Shown here: piece by piece, positions 1 through 6,766 of the stretch
How positions within the stretch are numbered: position 1 is the stretch's first letter
Layout: each line of letters begins with the position of its first letter
Assembly: GCA_027043985.1 (NCBI GenBank)
Contig: JALUDQ010000259.1
Location: 1-6,852, forward strand
Reading direction: 5' to 3'
Length of the DNA: 6,852 nt
DNA from: Desulfurococcales archaeon
GTDB lineage: Archaea > Thermoproteota > Thermoprotei_A > Sulfolobales > WANQ01
Program-made: the position numbers and the translations under genes
Notes under the pieces: generated by a model
Databases searched by the model: none
The model's input: only the letters and a program-made list of their open reading frames with translations
What the model was told of the DNA's origin: nothing

Positions 1-757
1 CAGCCATACAGCCTCCACATAATAGGCATTTCTCGGATAATTCCATCCATTTATTACTATCATATAACTTGTAAAGCTCATCTACGTCGAGTTCTGGTAG
101 TCTCTTCTTTGTCATACCCGTTCTTATATCTGGCTTAGTTGTCGGTAATAGACCTAGTTCTTTAACTAGCTTTAATCCCTTATCACTTAGCGGTTTAGCT
201 GCAAAATCATTATCACCTATTGGTACTAACCATAGATCACCAGAATTCTCCCAAGGTATACGTGTATTCATACTCTCACAAAAACAGTACTCATCAGCAT
301 CTTTACAGTCAAGTATTATTACTATAGAGTTTTCTCTACGTGCACTATAGTATGGATCCATTGGAGTATCCTTCATAGTAGCATCGAGTAATATTATTGC
401 ATTAGCATCACACGGTTTTATTAGGAAAAAAGCTAATTTTTCACTGACTTCTTGTTTGTCAAATACTATTCTTCCCCCATTCCTATACCATTTCAACAAT
501 ACTTCTTTGTTTGGTATTAGGAAGTGTTTTGGACCATTTATAGTCCTGATATAGTCTAATACTATGTTTTCTGGCGAGGATACCGGCTTCAACATATAAC
601 CGTTTACTTCCTTGACTGGTGCTATTATCTTATAGTTATTGATCTTTAAATAGTAAAATAGATCGCCGAGGAGTGTTTGTTTGTCTATATAATACCATTT
701 CCCATTAGTGCTAACATTGTTTACTCTTAAAGTAGGCCTAGCTACTATATTATGCAC
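1..757 (-). CDS. Partial 4Fe-4S dicluster protein, sulfhydrogenase beta (HydB)/AsrA-like, C-terminus beyond window
   Basis: An open frame without stops runs from a GTG at 757 to the left edge, giving 252 visible residues; the gene is cut at its 3' end. An in-frame TAA lies two codons before the GTG and no ATG occurs until residue 55, so GTG is the best start. Visible features: an N-terminal region with IIAPVK (44-49), a KPCDANAIILLD segment (114-125), a YYSARRE motif (136-142), DEYCFC (155-160), and the opening of a ferredoxin motif, CLLCGGC (244-250), interrupted by the edge. This order matches the beta subunit of Pyrococcus-type sulfhydrogenase and anaerobic sulfite reductase subunit A, cytoplasmic electron carriers that work with a HydG/AsrB-type FAD subunit. 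I expect such a gamma subunit next, beyond the window. The 83-nt gap with T-tracts and a TATA-like element suggests its own transcript, but it could still serve the hydrogenase upstream. Family call fairly sure; HydB versus AsrA is open. Confidence 0.82.
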   Translation of the reverse strand, partial: MHNIVARPTLRVNNVSTNGKWYYIDKQTLLGDLFYYLKINNYKIIAPVKEVNGYMLKPVSSPENIVLDYIRTINGPKHFLIPNKEVLLKWYRNGGRIVFDKQEVSEKLAFFLIKPCDANAIILLDATMKDTPMDPYYSARRENSIVIILDCKDADEYCFCESMNTRIPWENSGDLWLVPIGDNDFAAKPLSDKGLKLVKELGLLPTTKPDIRTGMTKKRLPELDVDELYKLYDSNKWMELSEKCLLCGGCMA

Positions 758-780
758 CCATTATTTCAGTAACTCTAGAA

Positions 781-797
781 CATTAAAAATTTTAACA
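781..797 (-). promoter_or_regulatory. Putative archaeal TATA element for the HydB-like gene
   Basis: On the minus strand the sequence TGTTAAAATTTTTAATG is centred about 32 nt before the GTG at 757. Archaeal TATA boxes sit about 25 nt before the transcription start, so this would give a nearly leaderless mRNA. No strong Shine-Dalgarno site precedes the GTG, which agrees with leaderless initiation. In AT-rich intergenic DNA such a match can arise by chance. Confidence 0.4.
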
Positions 798-810
798 TCA
801 TAAGTTAAGG

Positions 811-829
811 AAAAAACTGTGGGAAAATA
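811..829 (-). terminator. Putative archaeal oligo-T terminator after the hydrogenase operon
   Basis: Directly after the stop codon of the chimeric small subunit (841-843) the minus strand carries two pyrimidine-rich tracts, TTTTCCC and then TTTTTTCC, within 30 nt. Archaeal RNA polymerase terminates at U-tracts without needing a hairpin, and none is evident here. Read-through into the next gene cannot be excluded. Confidence 0.4.
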
Positions 830-840
830 CGATACTGTAA

Positions 841-2256
841 TTATTGTATACCATAGAGTTTTCCTACTAGGTCTAACATTTTGTATCTGCATTCAATACA
901 TACTTCAATAGGGTTCTTGGAGAATGGTTGGCCTCCTCCCATTAGGCATCCGTCTGGACATATGTATAATAGGATTGTACCTTCTTTGATGTAACCTTTA
1001 CGTATTGCTTCCAGTATTCCTTTTACCTCATATGGTCCTATTGCTTTTACGTATCCTTGAGTTCTCGGTAATAATATTCTATCTGGTTTTATCGGTTTCA
1101 TTTCCTCTATTTCAACTTTCTTTAACAAATACTGTACTTCACGTGTTGTTAATATATAGTCGCTCTGGAGTTTCCTTGCAACACATTGTGTTATTACTAC
1201 TCCATTTACAGGTACTCGTATTTCCGGTGGTTTTACTAGGTATTTCCTTAGATCCGGATAGAACATACTTACATACTTGTATTCTGCTTCACTTACCGGT
1301 ATTATACTTAAACCTACTTGTGGATGAACGCTTAGTAGAGGGGACCAGAGGATTATCTCACCGAATCCTAAGTATTTGAGAGCTGCTATTATCTTGCCTG
1401 GATTTACGTTGTTGACTTCAGCTAGTGTTGCTAGTGCTTCTGGTTCGATATATGCTGTCGGCTTCTTACCGTTTGCTAGGAGGAGTTTTTGTACTGTTTC
1501 TATTGTTGTCTTATGCTTTATTGCTCCAACGGGACAATATGCTGTACATAAGCCACATAGAATACAGTTAGTGTTCTCAAAGGGTTCTTGGAAAGGCGTT
1601 GAGACAGCAATATCTATTCCACGATTTATTAATCCTAGTGCCTTTATCCCTATCTTCTCACATATGCCTACACATCGTCCACATACAATACATTTCTCAC
1701 CATCAAGTTCGAGGAGCTTGCCCTCTATGTTTAAAGCGTATTCCTTACAATACTCGAATCTTCTCTCACCTTGCTTGTACCACACATTTCTAGCTAGTTT
1801 TCTCACCAGATCAACAAACTCACGGTTATTGATAGGACATCCTCTTAACCAATAGTCTACTTTAACGTACTTTGTTATCGGGGATACCTCTACTGGTTCC
1901 TTTACCGGGGGCTTTCCACCATATACTTTCTCTAATTCCTTCCAATTCTTGTTCTTCGTTAATCCCGGTATCCCTCCAATAAAGCTACATGATCCGAGAG
2001 CTACGAGAACTTTAGTCTTCTTTCTTATCTCCTTTAACTTTTCTACATCGTATTTTGATGCAACCGCTCCTTCAACAAAGACTATATCGTATTGTTCACG
2101 CTCTTGTGAGAATCCTAGAAGGGGTTCGTAAGCTATTTCTATGTTTGCCTCTTTAAGTAGTTCTATCAGTTCGTCGCCAAGGTTTACTATTTCGTGACGA
2201 CAGCCTTCACATCCTGCAAGAGAATATATCCCTACAATTATCTTTTCCTGAGCCAT
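841..2256 (-). CDS. Hybrid hydrogenase subunit: [NiFe] small-subunit domain fused to ferredoxin and [FeFe] H-cluster-like domain
   Basis: 471 residues from ATG 2256, chosen because GAGGTGA (2268-2262) sits 5 nt upstream; a GTG at 2265 in the same frame would add three residues but lies inside that site. Domains: residues 1-165 are a [NiFe] hydrogenase small-subunit N-terminal domain holding the proximal [4Fe-4S] cluster, with C16-x2-C19, GSC90SFIGG and RGC140P. Residues 185-250 bind two [4Fe-4S] clusters (C189/C192/C195/C199 and C231/C234/C237/C241), with the NRGID and TNC signatures between them typical of [FeFe] hydrogenases. Residues 265-445 resemble the H-cluster domain: loop 2 ITQC358 followed by LTTRE, and loop 3 C433PDGC437 followed by GGGQP. 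Loop 1 (TSCCPGW in the family) is degenerate, with V321-S322 in place of the two Cys. The small-subunit tail expected for group 3 enzymes is absent here and appears on the HoxU-like protein. Likely role: proximal electron transfer at the NiFe site plus extra clusters; catalysis by the H domain is doubtful. Confidence 0.9.
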   Translation of the reverse strand: MAQEKIIVGIYSLAGCEGCRHEIVNLGDELIELLKEANIEIAYEPLLGFSQEREQYDIVFVEGAVASKYDVEKLKEIRKKTKVLVALGSCSFIGGIPGLTKNKNWKELEKVYGGKPPVKEPVEVSPITKYVKVDYWLRGCPINNREFVDLVRKLARNVWYKQGERRFEYCKEYALNIEGKLLELDGEKCIVCGRCVGICEKIGIKALGLINRGIDIAVSTPFQEPFENTNCILCGLCTAYCPVGAIKHKTTIETVQKLLLANGKKPTAYIEPEALATLAEVNNVNPGKIIAALKYLGFGEIILWSPLLSVHPQVGLSIIPVSEAEYKYVSMFYPDLRKYLVKPPEIRVPVNGVVITQCVARKLQSDYILTTREVQYLLKKVEIEEMKPIKPDRILLPRTQGYVKAIGPYEVKGILEAIRKGYIKEGTILLYICPDGCLMGGGQPFSKNPIEVCIECRYKMLDLVGKLYGIQ

Positions 2257-2261
2257 GCGTT

Positions 2262-2268
2262 TCACCTC
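2262..2268 (-). promoter_or_regulatory. Shine-Dalgarno site deciding the small-subunit start
   Basis: GAGGTGA on the minus strand complements the archaeal 16S 3' end and stands 5 nt before ATG 2256. It includes the TGA stop of the large subunit and the competing GTG at 2265. This spacing favours the ATG. Confidence 0.75.
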
Positions 2269-3542
2269 TCACTCTTTAATACTGTTACATGTACGGCACA
2301 TGGAAGACATGGGTCATAGGCTCGGATAAGCATGGATGCTTTACGTTGGAGTTCACCTACGTCTACACCATTTGCCTCTAGTACTCTTTCTCCTAGTTTT
2401 GTAGCCGATACCTCTATGTGTCTTGAATTAAATGCCGTAGGTGTTATAATGTTAGCATACGTTATCTTGCCTTCATTGTCTACTTTATAGTGATGTATAA
2501 GAAGTCCTCTAGGGGCTTCCAGTACCCCTACACCTTCTCCTGCACGTACTTTGAACTCTGTTCTAAGTTTTGGTTTCTTGTCAAGGAATTCCTCTAGTCT
2601 TTCCCTGACGTCAACTATTGTGTAGAGAATCTCTAATGCTTTCGCCTTGATATTGCTAAAGGGATTGTTTGATTCCTTTAATATTTTTGAGATGTAGTCC
2701 TCGTATCCGAGTAGTCTTTCATGATAGGCGTTGAGTCTTGCTCTTGAACCCACATAGAATACTTTACCCTTATAATAGTATGCTTTAGAGTTGGAATATT
2801 CTACTATCTTCTCCTCAATATATTTCGTGTAATCTATTCCAAGGAATACTTCACCATCAGATCCATACAAGTTATTGCTAGTATTTAGGTATCCTTGCGG
2901 TGATTGTACTACAACGTAATTGGGTGCGGGATCTTCTAGTTCCGGTAGTTCTAGCTCTATTACTTTCTCTAATACCTGTTTTGCGTAATCTTCTGCTTCT
3001 CTCAGTGTTTTTACTACTTTCTCTATTCTATCTCTTGCGAGGTCCTTTCGGAATCCTCCAACGCTATAGGTGTTTGGATTAACTATTCTACCGCCTAGGA
3101 GGTCAACAGCTTTTAGGCTTAGAGAATTTAACTTGAATCCTATTTTGACTAGGTCTGGTTTCTTTGATAGTAATTCGCCTAGAGTCTTTAATCCATAATA
3201 GTCTGGTAGTGCTAGGAAGAATAAGTGGACGATATTGTTTTGAGCTATTTGTGCTTTGTTCATAGCGTCTTTTAGTATCATGGCATCTTCTGGTAGTTCT
3301 ACTCCCATAGCGTTTTCTAGAGCGTTTACTGATGCTAGGAAGTGTGCTATACTGCATGCTCCACAGATGCGAGAGGCTATTACTGGTGCTTCGAGATAGC
3401 TTCTACCCTCTAGTACTACTTCTATGAATCTTGCATCTTGTGTTACCGTGAATTTTGACTCGACTTTACCGCTGTCTACTACTAGTTTTAGTTCTAGGTG
3501 ACCGAATACTTTATCTATTCTTTCAACTACTTCTAAGCTCAC
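2262..3542 (-). CDS. [NiFe] hydrogenase large (catalytic) subunit, group 3-like
   Basis: 426 residues; catalyses reversible H2 oxidation at the Ni-Fe(CN)2CO site in the cytoplasm. The L1 motif RIC60GAC63SIAH67 and the C-terminal L2 motif DPC412LPC415AVH418 supply all four cysteine ligands. GVLEAPR345G is the conserved region carrying the active-site Arg. After H418 an 8-residue tail remains, comparable to the peptide removed by a maturation protease in related enzymes. The start is GTG 3542, whose GTGA overlaps the stop of the HoxU-like gene, with GGGTGAG about 5 nt upstream. Length and motifs resemble group 3 enzymes (HydA/MvhA/HoxH). Oddity: the N-terminal R-[VI]-E-G-[HK] motif reads KVF13GH, so the Glu usually needed for proton transfer is Phe. 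The gene lies between the two proteins that together carry the small-subunit sequence. The family call is firm; the direction of the reaction cannot be read from sequence. Confidence 0.95.
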   Translation of the reverse strand: MSLEVVERIDKVFGHLELKLVVDSGKVESKFTVTQDARFIEVVLEGRSYLEAPVIASRICGACSIAHFLASVNALENAMGVELPEDAMILKDAMNKAQIAQNNIVHLFFLALPDYYGLKTLGELLSKKPDLVKIGFKLNSLSLKAVDLLGGRIVNPNTYSVGGFRKDLARDRIEKVVKTLREAEDYAKQVLEKVIELELPELEDPAPNYVVVQSPQGYLNTSNNLYGSDGEVFLGIDYTKYIEEKIVEYSNSKAYYYKGKVFYVGSRARLNAYHERLLGYEDYISKILKESNNPFSNIKAKALEILYTIVDVRERLEEFLDKKPKLRTEFKVRAGEGVGVLEAPRGLLIHHYKVDNEGKITYANIITPTAFNSRHIEVSATKLGERVLEANGVDVGELQRKASMLIRAYDPCLPCAVHVTVLKSER

Positions 3543-4216
3543 TTCTTCTCACCCATATACTTTTTCTCGTATTTTAAGACGAGGTCGAATACGTGTTTGA
3601 ATTGTGGAAAACTGCTCCAGAACAACTTCATACGCGAGTGGAGATCTCGTAGATCTACGCCGTGCTCTATAAACCTCTTTACAGCAGTCTCTATCACGTC
3701 CTCACGTGTAACTGGGCCCCTACAGCCAAAGCAGGGGGTTCCCTCTCTAGTACATGGGCTACCACATCCAGCTATTGTTAGGAATCCTAGACATGGTTCA
3801 CCTTTTACCAGTAGACAATCCTCGCCGTGGAGCGGGCATTCAGCACAAACCGGTATTCCCTCTACACCAAACTCTTTTGCAAAGTCTAAGAGGAGGCAGA
3901 ATCCTCCCTTACGTGCACATTGATAGCACTTCATCTTGTGTACTGCTAGTATTAGTTCTAAGACCATTCTCCTAGTCTTGCGTAGTCTTTCAGAATCCGT
4001 TGTAATCTTTAATCCATCTGATACGGGGTAGGCGCACGATGGTACTAGTTTACCGTTTGGTAGTTCTACGAGACACATTCTACATGCTGCTTCATTGTAT
4101 ACTCCTTTGAAGAAGCATAGGGTTGGTACACTATAGCCTGCCTTCTTTATAGCATCTAGTACTACTGATCCTTCGCTTACTTCTACTTCTTTTCCATTAA
4201 CTATTACCTTGACCAT
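3539..4216 (-). CDS. HoxU/NuoG-N-like iron-sulfur protein with a [NiFe] small-subunit C-terminal cluster domain
   Basis: 225 residues. Residues 1-75 are a plant-ferredoxin-like [2Fe-2S] domain with C34, C45, C48 and C61. Residues 93-118 are the His-Cys [4Fe-4S] motif of NuoG and HydA/HndD: H93-x3-C97-x2-C100-x6-C107, followed by LLDFAKEFGV. The third part (about 122-170) is not the usual paired ferredoxin domain of HoxU. It carries eight cysteines (124, 127, 134, 142, 151, 155, 162, 165) in the pattern CLG..T.AGCG..C...G.PC.GCRGP, which is the C-terminal tail of group 3 [NiFe] small subunits (MvhG/HydD type) that binds the outer clusters. The rest is helical and Cys-free. It likely forms the wire between the NuoF flavoprotein and the hydrogenase module. 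Start ATG 4216 follows a perfect AGGAGGTGAT. The gene overlaps the large-subunit gene by 4 nt and lies 13 nt after the flavoprotein gene. Confidence 0.88.
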   Translation of the reverse strand: MVKVIVNGKEVEVSEGSVVLDAIKKAGYSVPTLCFFKGVYNEAACRMCLVELPNGKLVPSCAYPVSDGLKITTDSERLRKTRRMVLELILAVHKMKCYQCARKGGFCLLLDFAKEFGVEGIPVCAECPLHGEDCLLVKGEPCLGFLTIAGCGSPCTREGTPCFGCRGPVTREDVIETAVKRFIEHGVDLRDLHSRMKLFWSSFPQFKHVFDLVLKYEKKYMGEKK

Positions 4217-4220
4217 ATCC

Positions 4221-4230
4221 TATCACCTCC
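4221..4230 (-). promoter_or_regulatory. Perfect Shine-Dalgarno site for the HoxU-like gene
   Basis: AGGAGGTGAT on the minus strand is fully complementary to the conserved archaeal 16S 3' end and lies 4 nt before ATG 4216. It is the strongest ribosome site in the operon and fills the only real gap between two genes of the cluster, overlapping the last base of the TAG stop of the flavoprotein gene. Confidence 0.85.
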
Positions 4231-6185
4231 TACCTTTTTTCAACTGCCCCTACAGGGCATACGATAAAGCATTGACCACAGCGTATACACTTAGAAACAT
4301 CTATAACGTGCTTCTTACCGGGTTCGCCCGAGATTGCATTGGATGGACAATTCTGCTTACACGTGCCACAACCAATACATTTCTCCGGGTTTATCCAGTA
4401 TTCTACGAGGTTGCGGCAGACTTTTGCGGGACACTTCTTATCGCGTACGTGGGCTAAGTACTCGTCCTCGAAGTATCTTAGAGTTGATAACACGGGGTTG
4501 GGGGCTGTTCCTCCTAGAGCACATAGACTTGCACTTCTAACTATTTCTCCTAGTTCTCTAAGTATTTCAAGGTCTTCTTCTCTTCCCTTACCTTCGGTTA
4601 TACGTGTTAGAGTATCGTAGAGTATCTTCATGCCTATACGGCATGGGAAGCATTTACCACATGATTCAGCGACTGTGAAGGAGGTGAAGAACTTAGCTAC
4701 ATCAACCATACAGCTCTTATCGTCTATTACAACTATGCCTCCAGAACCCATTATTGCTCCAGCTTTCTGAAGCGTCTCATAGTCTATAGGTGTTGTTAGC
4801 AGGTTTGCTGGAACACAACCACCGCTAGGGCCGCCTATCTGTACTGCTTTAATTCTACGTCCCTCGCCTGGCCCGCCAGCTATTTCTTCTACAAGCTTCT
4901 TTATCGTAGTACCTACTGGAACTTCATAGGCGCCAGTGCGTTGAACGGCACCCGTTACACAGAACATTTTAGTGCCCTTCGTCTTCTCCGTCCCCATTGA
5001 GGCAAACTTTTTCCATCCTTCAGCCATTATTGTAGCTACATGAGCTAATGTTTCAACATTGTTTATAATGGTGGGCTTACCCCATAATCCCTTAGTTGCC
5101 GGGTATGGTGGCCTCTGTCTTGGCCTTGTGCGTCCCTCTATTGCTGCTATGAGGGCTGTTTCCTCGCCGCAGACAAAGGCTCCAGCACTCAAGATTACCT
5201 CTACGTCGAAGTCGAAGCCTCTTCCGAGAATATTCTTTCCAAGTAGACCGTATTTTCTGGCTTGTTCAACTGCTTTTGATAACCTCTCAGCCATTAATGG
5301 TTTCTCAGCTCTAACGAATATAAAGCCCTTTGATGCACCTATAGTATATGCCGCTATTATTAGTCCTTCTAATACTCTGTGGGGATCAGACTCTGCCAGA
5401 AGACGGTTCATAAATGCTCCAGGGTCTCCTTCATCAGCGTTCATTATCACGTATTTTACATCGCCTGGTTGCTCTCTAGCAATCTTCCATTTAAGCCATG
5501 TAGGGAAGCCTGCGCCTCCACGTCCACGTAGCCCGGCTTTCTTAATCTCTTCGATTATTTCTTCAGGTTCCATCCTTAGGGCTCTATCAAGGCCTCGATA
5601 TCCTCCTAAAGCAATATATTCTTCTATAGACTCTGGGTTTACTATACCACAATTACGTGAAACCCATCGAATCTGGTTTTTCCATGCTGGCAGTTCTTCC
5701 AATAATGGTACCTTGTCCTCTCCTTTAGCCTTACCTGTACGGTTTCTCAGAGCATAAGCATTTGAGACATCACCAGAGAGATATTCAGATATTATTTTTG
5801 AAACTTCATTCGGCTTTACATTAGCGTATATGGCCGACGGCATATCAGTTTTTGATAACTCTATCCATGGATCCATATAACACATGCCCATACATCCACT
5901 TATAGTTACATCTGCATTGATACCACGTGATTTTACTTCATCTAAAACAGCCTTGTAAACTTCTTCTGCTCCAGCAGCGATAGTACAACTCGCCATAGGT
6001 ACTTTTATCTTGAAACCAGTTCTGCCGTAGAGGATCTCCTTAATCCTATTTTCTCGCTTCTTCCTACACTCCGGATCATCGTGACATAGTGGTCCTTCGA
6101 TACGACATCTAACATAGTTTCTACAAGGATATTCGAGTGTATGCCAGCATTTATCACAGCATTTATCCATAAGGTTCCAGGTCAT
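4230..6185 (-). CDS. nuoF: NuoF/HndC/HydB-type NAD(P)-binding flavoprotein subunit of hydrogenase
   Basis: 651 residues, cytoplasmic. It exchanges electrons between NAD(P)H and the iron-sulfur chain through FMN. Order: a Cys-rich N-terminus (C9, C10, C13, C21, C27, C34, C40); a thioredoxin-like ferredoxin domain (about 58-135) with C67, C98 and C102 but no fourth canonical Cys; the FMN/NADH domain with GRGGAGFP (221-228), NADEGDPGAF (249-258) and CGEETALIAAIEG (339-351); an SLBB-like segment; the N3-type [4Fe-4S] site C509/C512/C515 with C555; and a C-terminal ferredoxin domain with two [4Fe-4S] motifs (C603/606/609/613 and C633/636/639/643). C492, H579, C585 and C590 resemble the zinc site of bifurcating HydB proteins. 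The architecture matches HydB of Thermotoga-type and HndC of NADP-type hydrogenases rather than short complex I NuoF. Its ATG overlaps the previous gene by 4 nt, with AAAGGTGA (6199-6192) 6 nt upstream. Confidence 0.94.
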   Translation of the reverse strand: MTWNLMDKCCDKCWHTLEYPCRNYVRCRIEGPLCHDDPECRKKRENRIKEILYGRTGFKIKVPMASCTIAAGAEEVYKAVLDEVKSRGINADVTISGCMGMCYMDPWIELSKTDMPSAIYANVKPNEVSKIISEYLSGDVSNAYALRNRTGKAKGEDKVPLLEELPAWKNQIRWVSRNCGIVNPESIEEYIALGGYRGLDRALRMEPEEIIEEIKKAGLRGRGGAGFPTWLKWKIAREQPGDVKYVIMNADEGDPGAFMNRLLAESDPHRVLEGLIIAAYTIGASKGFIFVRAEKPLMAERLSKAVEQARKYGLLGKNILGRGFDFDVEVILSAGAFVCGEETALIAAIEGRTRPRQRPPYPATKGLWGKPTIINNVETLAHVATIMAEGWKKFASMGTEKTKGTKMFCVTGAVQRTGAYEVPVGTTIKKLVEEIAGGPGEGRRIKAVQIGGPSGGCVPANLLTTPIDYETLQKAGAIMGSGGIVVIDDKSCMVDVAKFFTSFTVAESCGKCFPCRIGMKILYDTLTRITEGKGREEDLEILRELGEIVRSASLCALGGTAPNPVLSTLRYFEDEYLAHVRDKKCPAKVCRNLVEYWINPEKCIGCGTCKQNCPSNAISGEPGKKHVIDVSKCIRCGQCFIVCPVGAVEKR

Positions 6186-6754
6186 TTCTTTTCACCTTTC
6201 CTTTCTCTTATCTTCTTGAGTGCAAGAGAACGATATTTTGCAACTATTTTGCGTAGTTCGAGAGAATTTACGTGGCCGTGGAGGTATCTTTCAGAGCCGT
6301 CACGGCTGGTTATCATGATTACTGGTGCTAGACTACATGCTCCAAAACATCTCGCCTTCTCAAGGCTAAATATACCGTCTCTAGTAGTTTTACTATATTT
6401 GTCTAGGCCAAGAATATTCCTTAGTATGTCATAGTTGTCGGCGTTTCCTTTCAGATGACAAGCTGTCCCCATACACACCCATATGATATAATATCCCGGT
6501 GGTTCTAGTGTGAACTGATGGTAAAATGTAGCTACATTTAATACGTCTACTAATGGTATACCAGTTTGCCTTGACAACTCTTCAAGGGCCTCACGTGGTA
6601 AATAACCATAGTATCTCTGTATCTCCTGCAACATTCTCATAAGATATTGTCTCTTGCCCTGATATCGTTCTACTATGTTTCTCACAACATCTACAACATC
6701 TCCTAGATCTACCAGTAGTGTTTGACTAGCTTTTAGATGAGATGAAACCGTCAT
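6182..6754 (-). CDS. nuoE: NuoE/HndA-like [2Fe-2S] subunit (thioredoxin-fold ferredoxin)
   Basis: 190 residues. The helical N-terminal part has the family signature of an LQEIQRYYGYLP-like segment (42-53) and VATFYHQF (74-81). The thioredoxin-fold part carries the four [2Fe-2S] ligands in canonical spacing: C94-x4-C99 and C136-x3-C140. It docks on NuoF, where its cluster accepts or stores electrons from FMN. The Lys/Arg-rich C-terminus is not informative. Start ATG 6754 is the first possible one, as an in-frame TGA lies two codons upstream; a weak AGGT (6767-6764) lies 9 nt ahead. It is the first gene of the operon, and its TGA overlaps the ATG of the flavoprotein gene. No membrane subunits of complex I accompany it, so it belongs to a soluble hydrogenase. 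Confidence 0.94.
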   Translation of the reverse strand: MTVSSHLKASQTLLVDLGDVVDVVRNIVERYQGKRQYLMRMLQEIQRYYGYLPREALEELSRQTGIPLVDVLNVATFYHQFTLEPPGYYIIWVCMGTACHLKGNADNYDILRNILGLDKYSKTTRDGIFSLEKARCFGACSLAPVIMITSRDGSERYLHGHVNSLELRKIVAKYRSLALKKIRERKGEKK

Positions 6755-6766
6755 CGTTCATAGACC

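Noticed and set aside
1005..1855. Two plus-strand frames of 124 and 159 codons, antisense to the chimeric small subunit
   Set aside because: Their composition is that of complements of conserved coding sequence, with no motif; the minus-strand frame explains this stretch fully.
2263..2265. GTG as start of the chimeric small subunit
   Set aside because: It lies within the GAGGTGA ribosome site that is ideally placed for ATG 2256; it would add only three residues and cannot be excluded entirely.
3103..3357. Minus-strand 84-codon frame inside the large-subunit gene
   Set aside because: It is out of frame with a strongly supported catalytic subunit, Ser/Arg-rich and without known features.
5059..5757. 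Long plus-strand open frame (232 codons)
   Set aside because: It lies wholly antisense to the well-conserved flavoprotein core, shows no recognisable domain and has no ribosome site; it is a shadow of the real gene.
841..6754. Respiratory complex I fragment
   Set aside because: NuoE, NuoF and NuoG-like parts are present, but they come with a [NiFe] catalytic subunit that retains all Ni ligands, and there are no membrane subunits.
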